DNA of 64,000 bases from Bromus sterilis. Lineage: Eukaryota; Streptophyta; Magnoliopsida; Poales; Poaceae. The notes below the pieces were generated by a model, which was given only the letters and a program-made list of their open reading frames with translations, was not told where the DNA came from and did no database searches. The translations under genes and the position numbers were made by a program. Below are positions 55,034 to 64,000 of this stretch, piece after piece; positions within the stretch are counted from its first letter, which is position 1; each line of letters begins with the position of its first letter. Location of the stretch: assembly GCA_950022295.1 (NCBI GenBank), contig OX465600.1, forward strand, positions 290,329,782 through 290,393,781. The letters are read 5' to 3'.

Positions 55034-58000
55034 TATGGGTAGAACAGGCGTAGGTTCGCTACGTTCCATGGATTTCCCACGTCCTCGTCAGTCTTCGTGT
55101 TCTTCGGTCTATAGGCGTCTCCTCCTATGACTTCTGAGATTATGAACGGCCTTCCCATTGGGGGGCAAGTTTGTGGACTTTCTCTTGTATGAGACGTAGT
55201 ACAAGGTCGCCTTTGTTGAAGGTTCGGGTGCGCAGGCGGCTGCTTTGGTAAGTGCGCAGTTTGTCCTGGTATCCCTCTGGCTTTGCTAGGGCTGTGTCCC
55301 TTGCTTCATCTGTTGTGTTCTTGTCATCTTGCAGTGCTTCTTCTGCTTCTTCTTCTTCGTATCCCGAGATCCGGGGTACCCCGAATTTGAGGTCGTGTGG
55401 TAGCACTGCCTCCGACCCGTACACCATGAAGAAAGGTGTGTACTAGGTTGCGGTATTTGGGGTGGTGCGCAGGCTCCATAGTACTGCAGGGAGTTCTTCT
55501 ATCCAGTTGCCTGCGGCCTGCTCGAGTGGTGCGAGGAGCCGTTTTTTGATTCCTCTGCATACTAGGCTGTTTGCTTTTTCCACCTGGCCGTTGGATTGAG
55601 GGTGCGCGACTGATGCATAGTTGATTTTGATGCCCAGTTCTTCGCAGAAGTTCTGGAATTCTGCCGCTGTGAAGTTCGTACCGTTATCTGTGATGATGTT
55701 GTGCGGCACTCCGAACCTGAAGATGATTGATTTTATAAAGTTCACTGTCGTGAGGGCTGTGGAGCTGGTGATGGGCACTGCTTCGATCCACTTGGTGAAC
55801 TTGTCGACTGCTACCAGCAGGTGTGTTCTTCCTCCTTTCGATGATTTCTTGAGCGGGCCCACCATGTCGAGTCCCCAGGTGGCGAACGGCCATGATAGTG
55901 GTATGGTCTTAAGTTCTGAGGCTGGAGCGTGCGGTCTGCTGGCAAATTTTTGACAGACAATGCAATGCCGCACGATGTCTTCTGCGTTTTTCATCGCAGT
56001 GGGCCAATAAAACCCTGCTTGGAACGGTTTGGACATGAGCACTCGACTGCTCGCGTGGTGCCCGCAGGTTCCCTCATGTATTTCGAGTAGTAGGGCTTTG
56101 CCGTCTTCTTTGTCGATGCACTTCTGGAGTATCTGGGTGATGCTGCGCTTGTATAAATGTTTGTTGATCACTGTGAATGCCTTGGATCGACGACTGATGC
56201 GCCGAGCTTCTGAGACGTCTTGCGGTAGCGCTCCTTCGATTAGGAATCGGAGGAACGGTTTTGTCCATGCTGGTCCTTCGAGTGCTGTTGTATCCGCAGG
56301 TTCGACCGCTTGGTTGCTGCTGCCTTCAGATGGGCTCGCTGATGCCACCTGTGCTGGCTCTGTGGTGTCGTCATCTACAGCTGCCTCTGGTGCTGCTGTT
56401 TTTTCCTTGGTGGGTCTCTGGCTGATGCTTTCGAGGAAGACGTCGGGTGGTACTGGTCCTTGAGTCGAGCTGATGTTTGCGAGTTCGTCGGCTTCTGTAT
56501 TGTTTGTTCTGGTGATATAATTGAGCTCGCAGCCGTCGAAACTTCCTTCGAGCGTGTTGTATAGCTTCTGATAGGCCGCCATGTTGTCGGCTACTGCATT
56601 GCAGTCTTTCATTGCTTGTTGGCCGACGAGGTTGGAGTCTCTGTAGATTACGAGGCGAGTGGCACCGCATGTTTTGGCCATGCGCATGCCATAGAGCAGT
56701 GCCTCGTATTCCGCTTCGTTGTTGGAGGCGTGGCTGAAGTTAATCTGCAGGACGTATTTGAGCTTGGTTCCTTTGGGGGAGACCAGGACGACTCCTGCTC
56801 CGGCTCCTTGCTGTCTTTTGGACCCATCGAAGAACATTGTCCATGAGTTCGATAGGTCCGGGGGCCTGGTGTCTGGACCTCCGTGCACTCGACCAGAAAG
56901 TCCGGGAGTACTTGGGCTTTGATTGTTGTTGGGTGCTTGAATTGCAAGTCCCACGGGCTGAGCTCAATGTTCCACTCGGCGACTCGTCCAGTCGCTCCAG
57001 AGTTGTTGAGGATGTCTGCGAGTGGCGCGCTGCTCACGATTGTGATGGGGTGTTCGTCGAAGTAGTGCGACACCTTTCTTGAGGTTGTGATGATGGCCAG
57101 TAGTAGCTTCTGGTAGTGCGGGTATCGCTGCTGGGGTTTTGTCAAGAGCATGTTGAGGTAGTAGATCAGCCTTTGTATGCTCTGGACCTTACCTTCTTCC
57201 GTGCGCTCGACGACGAGTGTTGTGCTTACCACGCTGTTGCGTGCTGCTACGTAGAGGTATAGCTTTTCTTTTTCTTTGGGTAACGCCAAGATCGGTGGGG
57301 TCGAGAGTGTCTTCTTCAGGTCCGCGAATGCTTTGCGTGCTTCTTCGGTCCGCTCGAATTTCTTTCCTTTTCTCAACAACTGGTAGAATGGCAATGTGCA
57401 CTCTTCCAATCTGCTGATGAAACGACTCAAGGCTGCGAGTCTTTCGGTGGGCTGCTGCACGCCTATGATGTCGGTTGGTTCCTGCATCCTAGCGATTGAA
57501 TGAACTTTCTCAGGGTTCGCTTCGATTCCTCGAGCGGAGACCATTTACCCGAGCAGCTTCCCGGCTGGGACGCCGAATGCGTACTTCTTCGGGTTCAGTG
57601 CTGCGAAGGTCTCGCGCAGGTCGTCGAGTAGCGTGTTTGCACTGTAGGTTTTGATGACGATGTCGTCCACGTAGACCTGCACGTTTCTTCCTATTTGATA
57701 TTTTAAGCAGGCTTGCATCATGCGCTGGTATGTGGCACCGGCGTTCTTGAGTCCGAAGGGCATTGTTCTGTAACAAAATACGCCGTAAGGGGTGATGAAT
57801 GATGTATGCTCTTCTTCTTCTTCCTTCATCCTGATCTGGTTGTATCCTGAGTAGGCGTCAAGGACCGATAGTATATCGCATCCTGCTGTCGAGTCGATTA
57901 TCTGATTGATTCTTGGAAGGGGAAAGTGGTCCTTTGGGCAGTGTTTGTTGACTGGCCCGTAGTCGACGCACATTCGCAGTACGTTTGTGTCTTTCTTGGG

Positions 58001-59191
58001 GACCAACACAGGGTTAGCGACCCAAGTGGCTTTCTTCGTCTCTCGGATGAATTGGGCGTCGAGTAATCGGTTGACCTCCTCTCCGATTGCTTTACGCTTG
58101 GGTTCTGAGAATCTTCGTAGTGCCTGCTTCACTGGCTTGGTGTTTGGCTTGATGCGCAGTGCGTGTTCCGCGAACTCACTCGGTACTCCTGGCATGTCGG
58201 TTGGGCACCAGGCGAAGATTTCCCATTCTTCGCGGAGGAAAGCGATGAGGGCAGACGCTTGCTCTTCCGGGAGGTGGGCGTACACGCGGACTATTTTTCC
58301 TGGGTCCGTCGGGTGCACCTGGTGGGTGACCGTGTCGCTGTCGATCCTGAAGTCCCGTCCGTACTCTTTTGGCTCTCTTTGGCTTGCTAGCGGAAAGATA
58401 TTTTTGTCTATCGACATGGCTATTTCTGTGAATTTTTTCTCGGATCCGATGGTGTCGGAGACTTTGTGGAAATCGCGATCGCACATGTCTGATTTGGTGA
58501 AGCTCCCGTTGACTGTAATGACGCCCACGGGTCCTGGCATCTTGAGTTTGAGGTAGGCGTAGTGCGGGATCACCATGAATTGTGCGAATGTTGGACGTCC
58601 CAGTATGGCGTGATACTGCGACTGCCAATCGAGTACTTCGAACTCGAGGGTGCGTCTTGCAAAATTGAGCTCGATCTTTCCGAGGGAAGTAGCCGCTTCT
58701 CCTGGGACTACTCCGTATAGCACGATGCTTGAATTCTTCCATACTGATCGTGGGATCAGCATCTTGCGTAGGGTGCTGGCGAAGATTATGTTCATGCTGC
58801 TGCCTCCATCCATGAAGATTCTGTCCATGTCGTACCCTCCAATTTGAGCATCGAGTACCAGGGGCGCGTGCCCCGGCCTTGGGACTGCAGGTGGGTGATC
58901 GCTCTGGTCGAACGTGATGCTGGTTTCTGCGTCTGTAGCTGGTAGATTTCGACTGCCTTTAGGTTCTCGGCTGCTCTGGCTTGCAGGGTGTAGGCGTACT
59001 GTTGGGCTTGCGATACCTTGCCTTTTTGGATCATGTACACCTGTACTTGAGTCGGCGACTGCTCGGTTCGTCGGGTGCGCTTGGCTTCTTGTTGTTTTTC
59101 CTCCTTGAGGCTGTCCGCGAGTTCGTTGAGCAGGCGGCAGTCTCCCAGGGTGTGGCTCGATCTGATGTGTCCCCAGTTGTCTTCTAAGCAA
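55034..59191 (-). pseudogene. Pol of Tat element, broken
   Basis: Enzymatic polyprotein on the minus strand. Protease: FMDGGSSMNII near 58800. Reverse transcriptase: VLVPKKDTNVLRMCVDY, PFGLKNAGATYQRMM, YVDDIVIK near 57670. An in-frame stop at 57545 precedes VSARGIEANPEK. First RNase H region to about 56870, then a frameshift. Second RNase H: WTMFFDGSKRQQGAG, ASNNEAEYEAL, and DSNLV with TEADELAN. Integrase: HEGTCGHHASS and CIVCQKF (zinc-binding), GLDMVGPL (Asp), TDNGTNF (Asp), NGQVEKAN (Glu). A stop at 55443 and a one-base loss near 55150 precede the C-terminal end (NVANLRLFYP, stop near 55034). All catalytic residues visible, but the frame is broken at least four times. Confidence 0.92.
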
Positions 59192-59940
59192 TGGATCGTG
59201 AAGGGTCCTTCTAGCTGTTACCTGACCGTGAGTTTGCTGGATCCAGCGTGTCGTTTCTTCCTTGAGATTCGGAAGAACAGCGCGTGATCCGCTGGGTATT
59301 CGTGAACTCGCGGGTCAATTTCGATCCCCTCGCTTAGATTCTGGTTCCTTATGAGATTGGCGAATTCGGCTGGTCTTCGATCTGGGTCATAGTATTCGCC
59401 GGTCTTAGTCTCGGAGTCGCTGTCCTGGCGGGCGGCGGCTATCCGCACGGCGGCGGGTCATCGAGTGGTTGGCGATTGTGTGGCTGTATATTTCGACTCG
59501 TCGAGTGGATTCGCTTCGTAGAATCCTCGCGCCTGTCTTCTGGGTCGTAGATTTCTTCCTCGTTGGCGATGGTCTTGGCGATCGCTGATATCGAGCTCGG
59601 AGTCGATGTCTTGTTGTGCAGCGGGTGCTTGGGCGGTGGTGGGACGTCGAGTGATCGGCGAGTTCTCTGCTTCGTGCTGCAGCTCGTCGATCGGGATCTC
59701 CGTGCAGAACCCTCGCGCCTTCCTTTTGGGTCGTCGAGTTCTCCTTCTCTGGCGGTGGGCTTGGTTGCCACCGTAGTATTGGTCTTGGCACGGCTGTAGG
59801 CTGACCGATCTCGCTGGGGCGGCAGAGATGTTTGCCGTGATCTTGAATTCTTCAGTTGGATTGCATCTGGTTCTTGCTCTTGAGTTGTGGCTTGCTGGAA
59901 CCGCCGAGATCGTAATTCCAACCTGTGTAGTTCCCACAGA
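58800..59940 (-). pseudogene. Gag remnant of Tat element
   Basis: Only about 750 bases separate the primer-binding site from the protease part of the frame, too little for a Tat gag. One minus-strand frame (59448 to ~58795) reads YYDPDRRPAEFANLIRNQN, a stop at 59218, GPFTIHCLEDNWGH, SSHTLGDCRLLNELADSLKE and QAQQYAYTLQARAAENLK, resembling the C-terminal spacer of Tat gag. The capsid core is absent. Upstream (59950-59450) Arg/Ser/Thr-rich overlapping frames look like remains of the N-terminal region. An internal deletion is the simplest reading. Confidence 0.6.
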
Positions 59941-59950
59941 CGGCGCCAAA
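59926..59950 (-). promoter_or_regulatory. Primer-binding site of Tat element
   Basis: On the minus strand TTTGGCGCCGTCTGTGGGAA directly follows the LTR. This is the usual primer-binding sequence of grass Tat-lineage elements. Confidence 0.85.
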
Positions 59951-60367
59951 TGACGGGGATGTACCCCGGCAAATCCCATGGTCAGGTACCCTGGGTTAGT
60001 CATGAGAGGCACAGGTTGGACGATAGCTCGTCGGCTAACAGGAGGATACGTTCCTGCTCGATGTTATTGATTGGAGATGGCGATTACAGGGGTGCCAAGG
60101 ATAGTGCGCACAAGGCTAGGGTTACAGATTGTGTATTGCTTGATCTCGACGTCTCCCCTCCTAGCCTTTATATAGTAGGCTAGGTCTCGGGGAGTCCGTC
60201 CTGAATTATAGTACGGCAAGTTTGCACCTTCCTTATGAGTCGCGGACTCCTACGTCGGTGCCACTAGTGGGCCAAGGCTGGGCCCAGGCGGCATCTTTGT
60301 GGGCCTCCTGTCTTAGGGTACACCGGGTAGGCTCATCCATAGGAGTCGTGGGGTCACCCCCTCATTA
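59951..60367 (-). repeat. 5' LTR of Tat element
   Basis: 417 bases, collinear with 51184-51629 apart from one internal deletion. Its outer end is mutated (CATTA instead of CGTCA), consistent with methylation-driven C-to-T changes. A TATA-like box lies on the element strand near 60165-60175. Confidence 0.92.
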
Positions 60368-61490
60368 GGGAGCTTCTCCACCACCATGAGCGCTTCCCGG
60401 GTATGCCATGAGTAGTCCCCCTTGGACCATGGGTCCATGACCGGTAGCTATGTGATGTCTTCTCTCCAATCTTGTGCTTCAATTCTTAGCCCTTGTGAGC
60501 TGCCCTACATGATCAAGGCATTTATGTAATTCTTTCTGTTGCTATGCTGCGTTTTCTGGGATCCGATGGATTATGAGATTATGTTCACATTGTGATGACT
60601 TATATATTTGGTTCTCCTTTTATATTTTGTTTTTGAGTAATTCTTGCATGTTCTTCGTTGCTTTTTATTTCTTTGGCCAAGTAGTAGATAGTAACTCCAA
60701 GAGGGAGCGTTTATGCTTGATTGTGGTTCATGCCCCCCGATGTCTAGCTTTAGTGACAGAAACATGAGACTAGGGGATGTGTTGGTGGCACCAGGGAGAA
60801 AACAACGGTGCTTGTAACCGCGGTTTCAAGGATTGTTTACCTTACGCAAACTTTGTTAATGCATTTGTCTGTTGCTTTGGGATTACATTTTTGGTGGGGC
60901 TCGGAACTTAATACCAGCAAGATGTTCTGGATAGATATCTCAAGGTGGATGATTAGTGAGTAGATGCAGTTGGATTTCTGCCTAATTGTCTTGGCGTACT
61001 TCCCATGCTTTTGAGCCTCTAACTTTCTTTGCATCATAATTAGCATTGCAATGCGTTTATAATTCTGTCAATTCCCAGCTGTAATTTGTTCACCCAGCTT
61101 AGCTATTTTATCGTCTTTTGGGAGAGAGACATCACTAGTGAACATCATGGGACAACGGTGCATATTTCCACCACTGTTTACACCTCGCTTTATTTACTAT
61201 TTTATTTCCTTTCAGTTGCAACCATCCTTTGTAAACAACAAGACCGGACATATTGACAACCTCTTTGTACTTGTTGGGAGCAAAGTTACTTGTTGTGTGT
61301 GCAGGTCCACGTCAACCTCATCTCCATCCGGCAACTTAATCTCTGGCGCCGTTGACACCTACTTGCAGAATTCGGAGTCCGCGGTTCGATAGACCTTGGT
61401 ATCTTCACCGAGGGAAACTTGTAGCTAGGCTACATCTCAACCTTCCACTTGGGGGAACCAACGAGGGGCGAGACGCCATTAGTATCTCGC

Positions 61491-63249
61491 TTGCCACCAT
61501 GAGTGAAGAAAAACATAAATGCAGAAGAAGCTTTGGAGTTTCAAAGGAGACAAGAAATAAATATTTCAGAATGATTAATATCACAATCATGCAGAAGACA
61601 ATGTGGTATTTTGGAACAATGCACATTACACTCAAAATGAAAATTATGCTCTCAATAGTTGGTGCTTTGAAGGAGAAGGTGGAGACTCTCGAACTGTGGC
61701 TTTTGACGGAAAGGTTTAAAACCCGTGGCTGGAAATAAAGACTAAACAAGTACCAGAGCTCGTGGTTTTGAAAGCAGAGATAAAATCTTTTGGGAGTGTA
61801 ACTTTCCAGTCAACGGTAAACGTTAAGGGCTTTCAATATCTTCCATATGAACCATATTAATGGCGGTTCCCATGCTTTTTGTAATGTTCCTACACTTGTG
61901 TTCCCTATCCATCAATCATGGATGGTCTATGGCCAGCAATGATTGCGTGGTGCCCTTCATTCTGTCTCAACCATGGAAGGAAAGATTGTAAATCTCCTTA
62001 CATCAATCATCAACAGTCTTTGGCCAACATAGTTCCATTTCATTCCGTCATCAAGTATGGAGGGAAAGTGCAAGTTTTTATAAATTGTGAACAAGTGAGA
62101 ACTGGGCATTCTCCAGACCGGCCTTGGCCTACAAAGTTTGACTATATTAAACTTTGTCAAGTTGTAAAACACTTTTAGCATGGAAGATATTGATTGCCCC
62201 TAACGCTCTATGAGCTTGTACAAATACAAAAAGAGAAATGCATTTGAATTGTTTTGACATGGTACAAGAAAGTCTTCGTTAGGATGGCTGGTAAATAGCA
62301 TATATAGGAAGGTGTGGTGGACTCATATGGCGTAACTGGTTTCAAGGATTTGGGATGCACAAGCAGTCAGTCCGCTTAGTATAGGTGAATGCTAAAAAAG
62401 ACGGGGAATCGACAAACTAGAGAGCAATAACGGTCATAATCATGTAGAGCGACAAAGTAACATTACATCGGGCATGAAAGTGATATAACTACCCTGAAAT
62501 AAAAATATCATCAAGGCTTGACATACTTCTAGTCATAAACATGTGTAAGCATGTGCCAAGTCAATCCAAGAATTCTCCGAAGGGAAATACCACTTTAATA
62601 TGCCAAATGATGAACAGTACAATGGATGCAAACCATTTCAATAACATGTTATTCACTCCAGCTATTTGAGACTAGTCGCAAAGAAAACATGAACTACTGG
62701 AAAAGCATTGTAAACATAGCACTATGTCGCTACAAGCTGGTCTCTAGATCATAAGTACATGCATATGTACAAAAGTAGAAACAAATAAAGTTCATACCGG
62801 ATTTCCTTTTTGCATCCTTTCCGTGGATTTTCATCATTATTGCCTCGTCACTTGCATGATCGAACATAGAAAGATATAAGCAAGTGTAATTGCAAACATG
62901 GACGTGAGCTGAACTCTTCAAACAAAGCAAACTAAAGAGAGAAATGTAATCTTTTTGGTTTTTCAAAGGTTAATCAGAAGAATAAGAAAGGAGAAATATT
63001 TTTGTTTTTTTTTTCAAATTAAGAAAGATCAAAGAAGAACAAGCAAAAAATCAGAAAAGATTAAAGAGAACACCATGGATGATACAATTAAAGGGCAGAA
63101 GGGTACGCACTCCCCGAAGCTTAGGCTTTTGGCCTAAGTTGGCTCGACTACTGCGGGTCTGTCGTCGTTTGGTAACGGCAGATGCCATGGGGATGGCTAA
63201 AGAGGGGGACAAACCGAGGTGAGTGTCGACAGTGACGGAATCGAGAGTG
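61491..63249. other. Unassigned AT-rich repeat-like DNA
   Basis: Follows the Sabrina-like leader. A frame near 61500-61738 (starting MSEEKHKCRRSFG after an ATG at 61499) could be an altered gag start but has no recognisable motif. The stretch 61880-62180 has near-identical phrases on opposite strands (CCATCAATCATGGATGG, CAACCATGGAAGG). No gene, tRNA or transposon end could be supported. 62930-63070 is A-rich. Confidence 0.4.
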
Positions 63250-63545
63250 GGGACAAGCACAGTGAGACACCGCGATATACCCAGGTTCGGGGCTCTCCGT
63301 AGAGATAACACCCCTAGTCCTGCCGAGCTAGCTATAAGCAATAACTATGGCTACAATGAATTCTCCTTGACATGTATGAGAGGAAGGAGAAGAGGGATCT
63401 AGGCACAACTCTCTCCTTTCTCTCTTTGGTGGGTGAAGGTGTAGTAAATGCAGTCGTCATAGCTAGCTCGGCAGGATTAGGGGTTTTATCTCTACGGAGA
63501 ACCCCGAATCTGGGTACCTCTCCGTGTGCTTGTTCCTAGACCCGT
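63250..63545. repeat. Inverted repeat with ~60-85 bp arms
   Basis: 63278-63335 (CCCAGGTTCGGGGCTCTCCG ... GCCGAGCTAGCTAT) is inverted at 63459-63517 (ATAGCTAGCTCGGCAGGATT ... CCCCGAATCTGGGTAC). The best core is over 50 bases with few mismatches. Looser similarity extends outward (GGGACAAGCACA at ~63250 against TGTGCTTGTTCC at ~63524). The spacer is about 120 bases. Confidence 0.8.
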
Positions 63546-63589
63546 TCCGGAGCACCGTCGCATGCGCATTGTTCCCCCACTTTATCCAT

Positions 63590-64000
63590 CCTATGGCATC
63601 TTCCGTTCACATATCAACGACAGGGACCCAGGGGCTCCCTCCAGCTCCGGAATAGTTGTATCTCCAAGGATCGTACTGGTCAGCTGGTGCAGAGAATGAC
63701 ATCATGTCGTCCTCTTAGGTGCAAGGCTCCGCGCTCCAAGAAGAAGACTCCTCGCCCCACCGGGCAATGGGTTCCTGCTAGGGAGGCGGAATCTTCTCTG
63801 TCTCCTCTTCCTCGGGAATGACCCCCTCCATGGGGTTATGGAGCTGTTGCTGAACCACGAACTCGTCCAGCTGAGTCGAGGTGAAGGACCATCCATTCCT
63901 GCTAGTAAAATCAAACAAAAGTGGTGCAGGTATACTGATCTCACGAGTAGTGGTTTCTCCAAACTTCATCATGTAAAAAAGTTTATCAAAATCAGAGGTC
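63590..64000 (-). pseudogene. Unidentified broken coding remnant at window edge
   Basis: Minus-strand frame entering from the right edge: SDFDKLFYMMKFGETTTREI, PAPLLFDFTSRNGWSFTSTQ, LDEFVVQQQLHNPMEGVIPE, then TAG, EPIARWGEESSSWSAEPC, TAA, and DDMMSFSAPADQYDPW, YSGAGGSPWVPVVDM, TGA near 63618. Composition stays protein-like across both internal stops, so it was once one frame. I do not recognise a domain. It may be part of a retrotransposon since the adjacent inverted repeat is LTR-like in style. Truncated by the window end. Confidence 0.45.

Larger units (their letters stand above)
51184..60367 (-). mobile_element. Tat-lineage Gypsy retrotransposon, minus strand
   Basis: LTRs at 51184-51629 and 59951-60367, TGACG...CGTCA ends (CATTA in one), exact target duplications. 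Read on the minus strand: primer-binding site, a gag remnant, protease, reverse transcriptase, RNase H, a second (archaeal-type) RNase H and integrase, then a 3.4 kb 3' region. The extra RNase H between pol RNase H and integrase is diagnostic of the Tat lineage. Most of gag is missing and pol is frameshifted, so the copy is non-autonomous. The long 3' region holds two tandem arrays and an antisense gene. Confidence 0.92.
51179..60372. repeat. GGGAG target duplication of Tat element
   Basis: GGGAG at 51179-51183 and 60368-60372 flank the Tat element. Removing one copy restores the phrase CCTCCGGGAGCTTCTCCACCACC seen uninterrupted at 1555-1577. Confidence 0.93.
50667..61490 (+). mobile_element. 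Sabrina-like Gypsy 5' LTR and leader, split by Tat element
   Basis: LTR starts TGATACGTCCC at 50667, is interrupted at 51183, resumes at 60373 (or 60368 including the duplicated target) and ends near 61314. A primer-binding-type TGGCGCCGTTGAC begins at 61344 and the leader is collinear with 2556-2690. GTATC at 50662-50666 could be the left target duplication, but the matching right copy is outside the window. No gag or pol is visible, so only the 5' part is here or the element is deleted. Confidence 0.75.

Noticed and set aside
55252..59287. Plus-strand frames of 60-189 aa opposite Tat pol
   Set aside because: Shadows of the minus-strand pol, whose motifs are unmistakable.
61138..61738. 84-aa and 128-aa frames after the Sabrina-like LTR
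   Set aside because: The first overlaps the LTR end and primer-binding site. The second has no recognisable Gag feature and is noted only as a possibility.

Overview
The window looks like intergenic DNA from a large grass genome, most likely Triticeae (wheat, Aegilops, barley or rye). The evidence is several layers of nested transposable elements, very long (about 4 kb) Gypsy LTRs, Sabrina-like and BARE/WIS-like LTRs, and CACTA elements with three-base target duplications. I see no host gene, tRNA or rRNA gene. Family names are given from remembered sequence style and are tentative. Element boundaries rest on terminal repeats and target-site duplications (TSDs) read directly from the sequence.

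Layout. 1-4353: two Sabrina-like Gypsy pieces in head-to-head orientation. 4354-49352: a minus-strand LARD-type Gypsy (4 kb LTRs, about 3 kb internal region, no pol). Two large elements sit inside it. The first is a PIF/Harbinger transposon (6136-23154, TSD TTA), itself split by a 12 kb CACTA transposon (7175-19181, TSD ATA). The second is a plus-strand chromodomain Gypsy (26227-45211, TSD TAAGC). Its left LTR holds a second CACTA (28157-32934, TSD CTT) and its right LTR holds a Copia-type solo LTR (42809-44520). The right LARD LTR also carries a tRNA-derived SINE (48637-48795). 49353-50666 is more Sabrina-like internal DNA. 50667-61490 is a Sabrina-like LTR plus leader, split by a minus-strand Tat-lineage Gypsy (51184-60367, TSD GGGAG). 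61491-64000 is unassigned repeat-like DNA ending in a broken coding remnant.

How the genes relate. Every recognisable pol or transposase gene is broken by stops and frameshifts. The large CACTA encodes a TNP2-type transposase, a Transposase_24-like protein ending in a Ulp1-fold domain, and a small intact protein with an RNase H1-type hybrid-binding domain plus a membrane segment. Its second gene repeats the 5' module of the first: a terminal-type repeat array and a leader holding a 30-nt hairpin whose stem shows a compensatory change between the two copies. The Harbinger carries the usual pair of DDE transposase and Myb/SANT-like protein. The small CACTA carries one gene joining the N-terminal domain of TNP2 to a Transposase_24-type protein. 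The Tat element lacks most of gag, but has dual RNase H, an antisense gene with its own TATA box, and a 70-bp array repeating its polypurine-tract core.

The strongest leads are the paired structured leaders and the small hybrid-binding-domain gene of the large CACTA, the domain fusion in the small CACTA, and the antisense gene and tract-like array of the Tat element.
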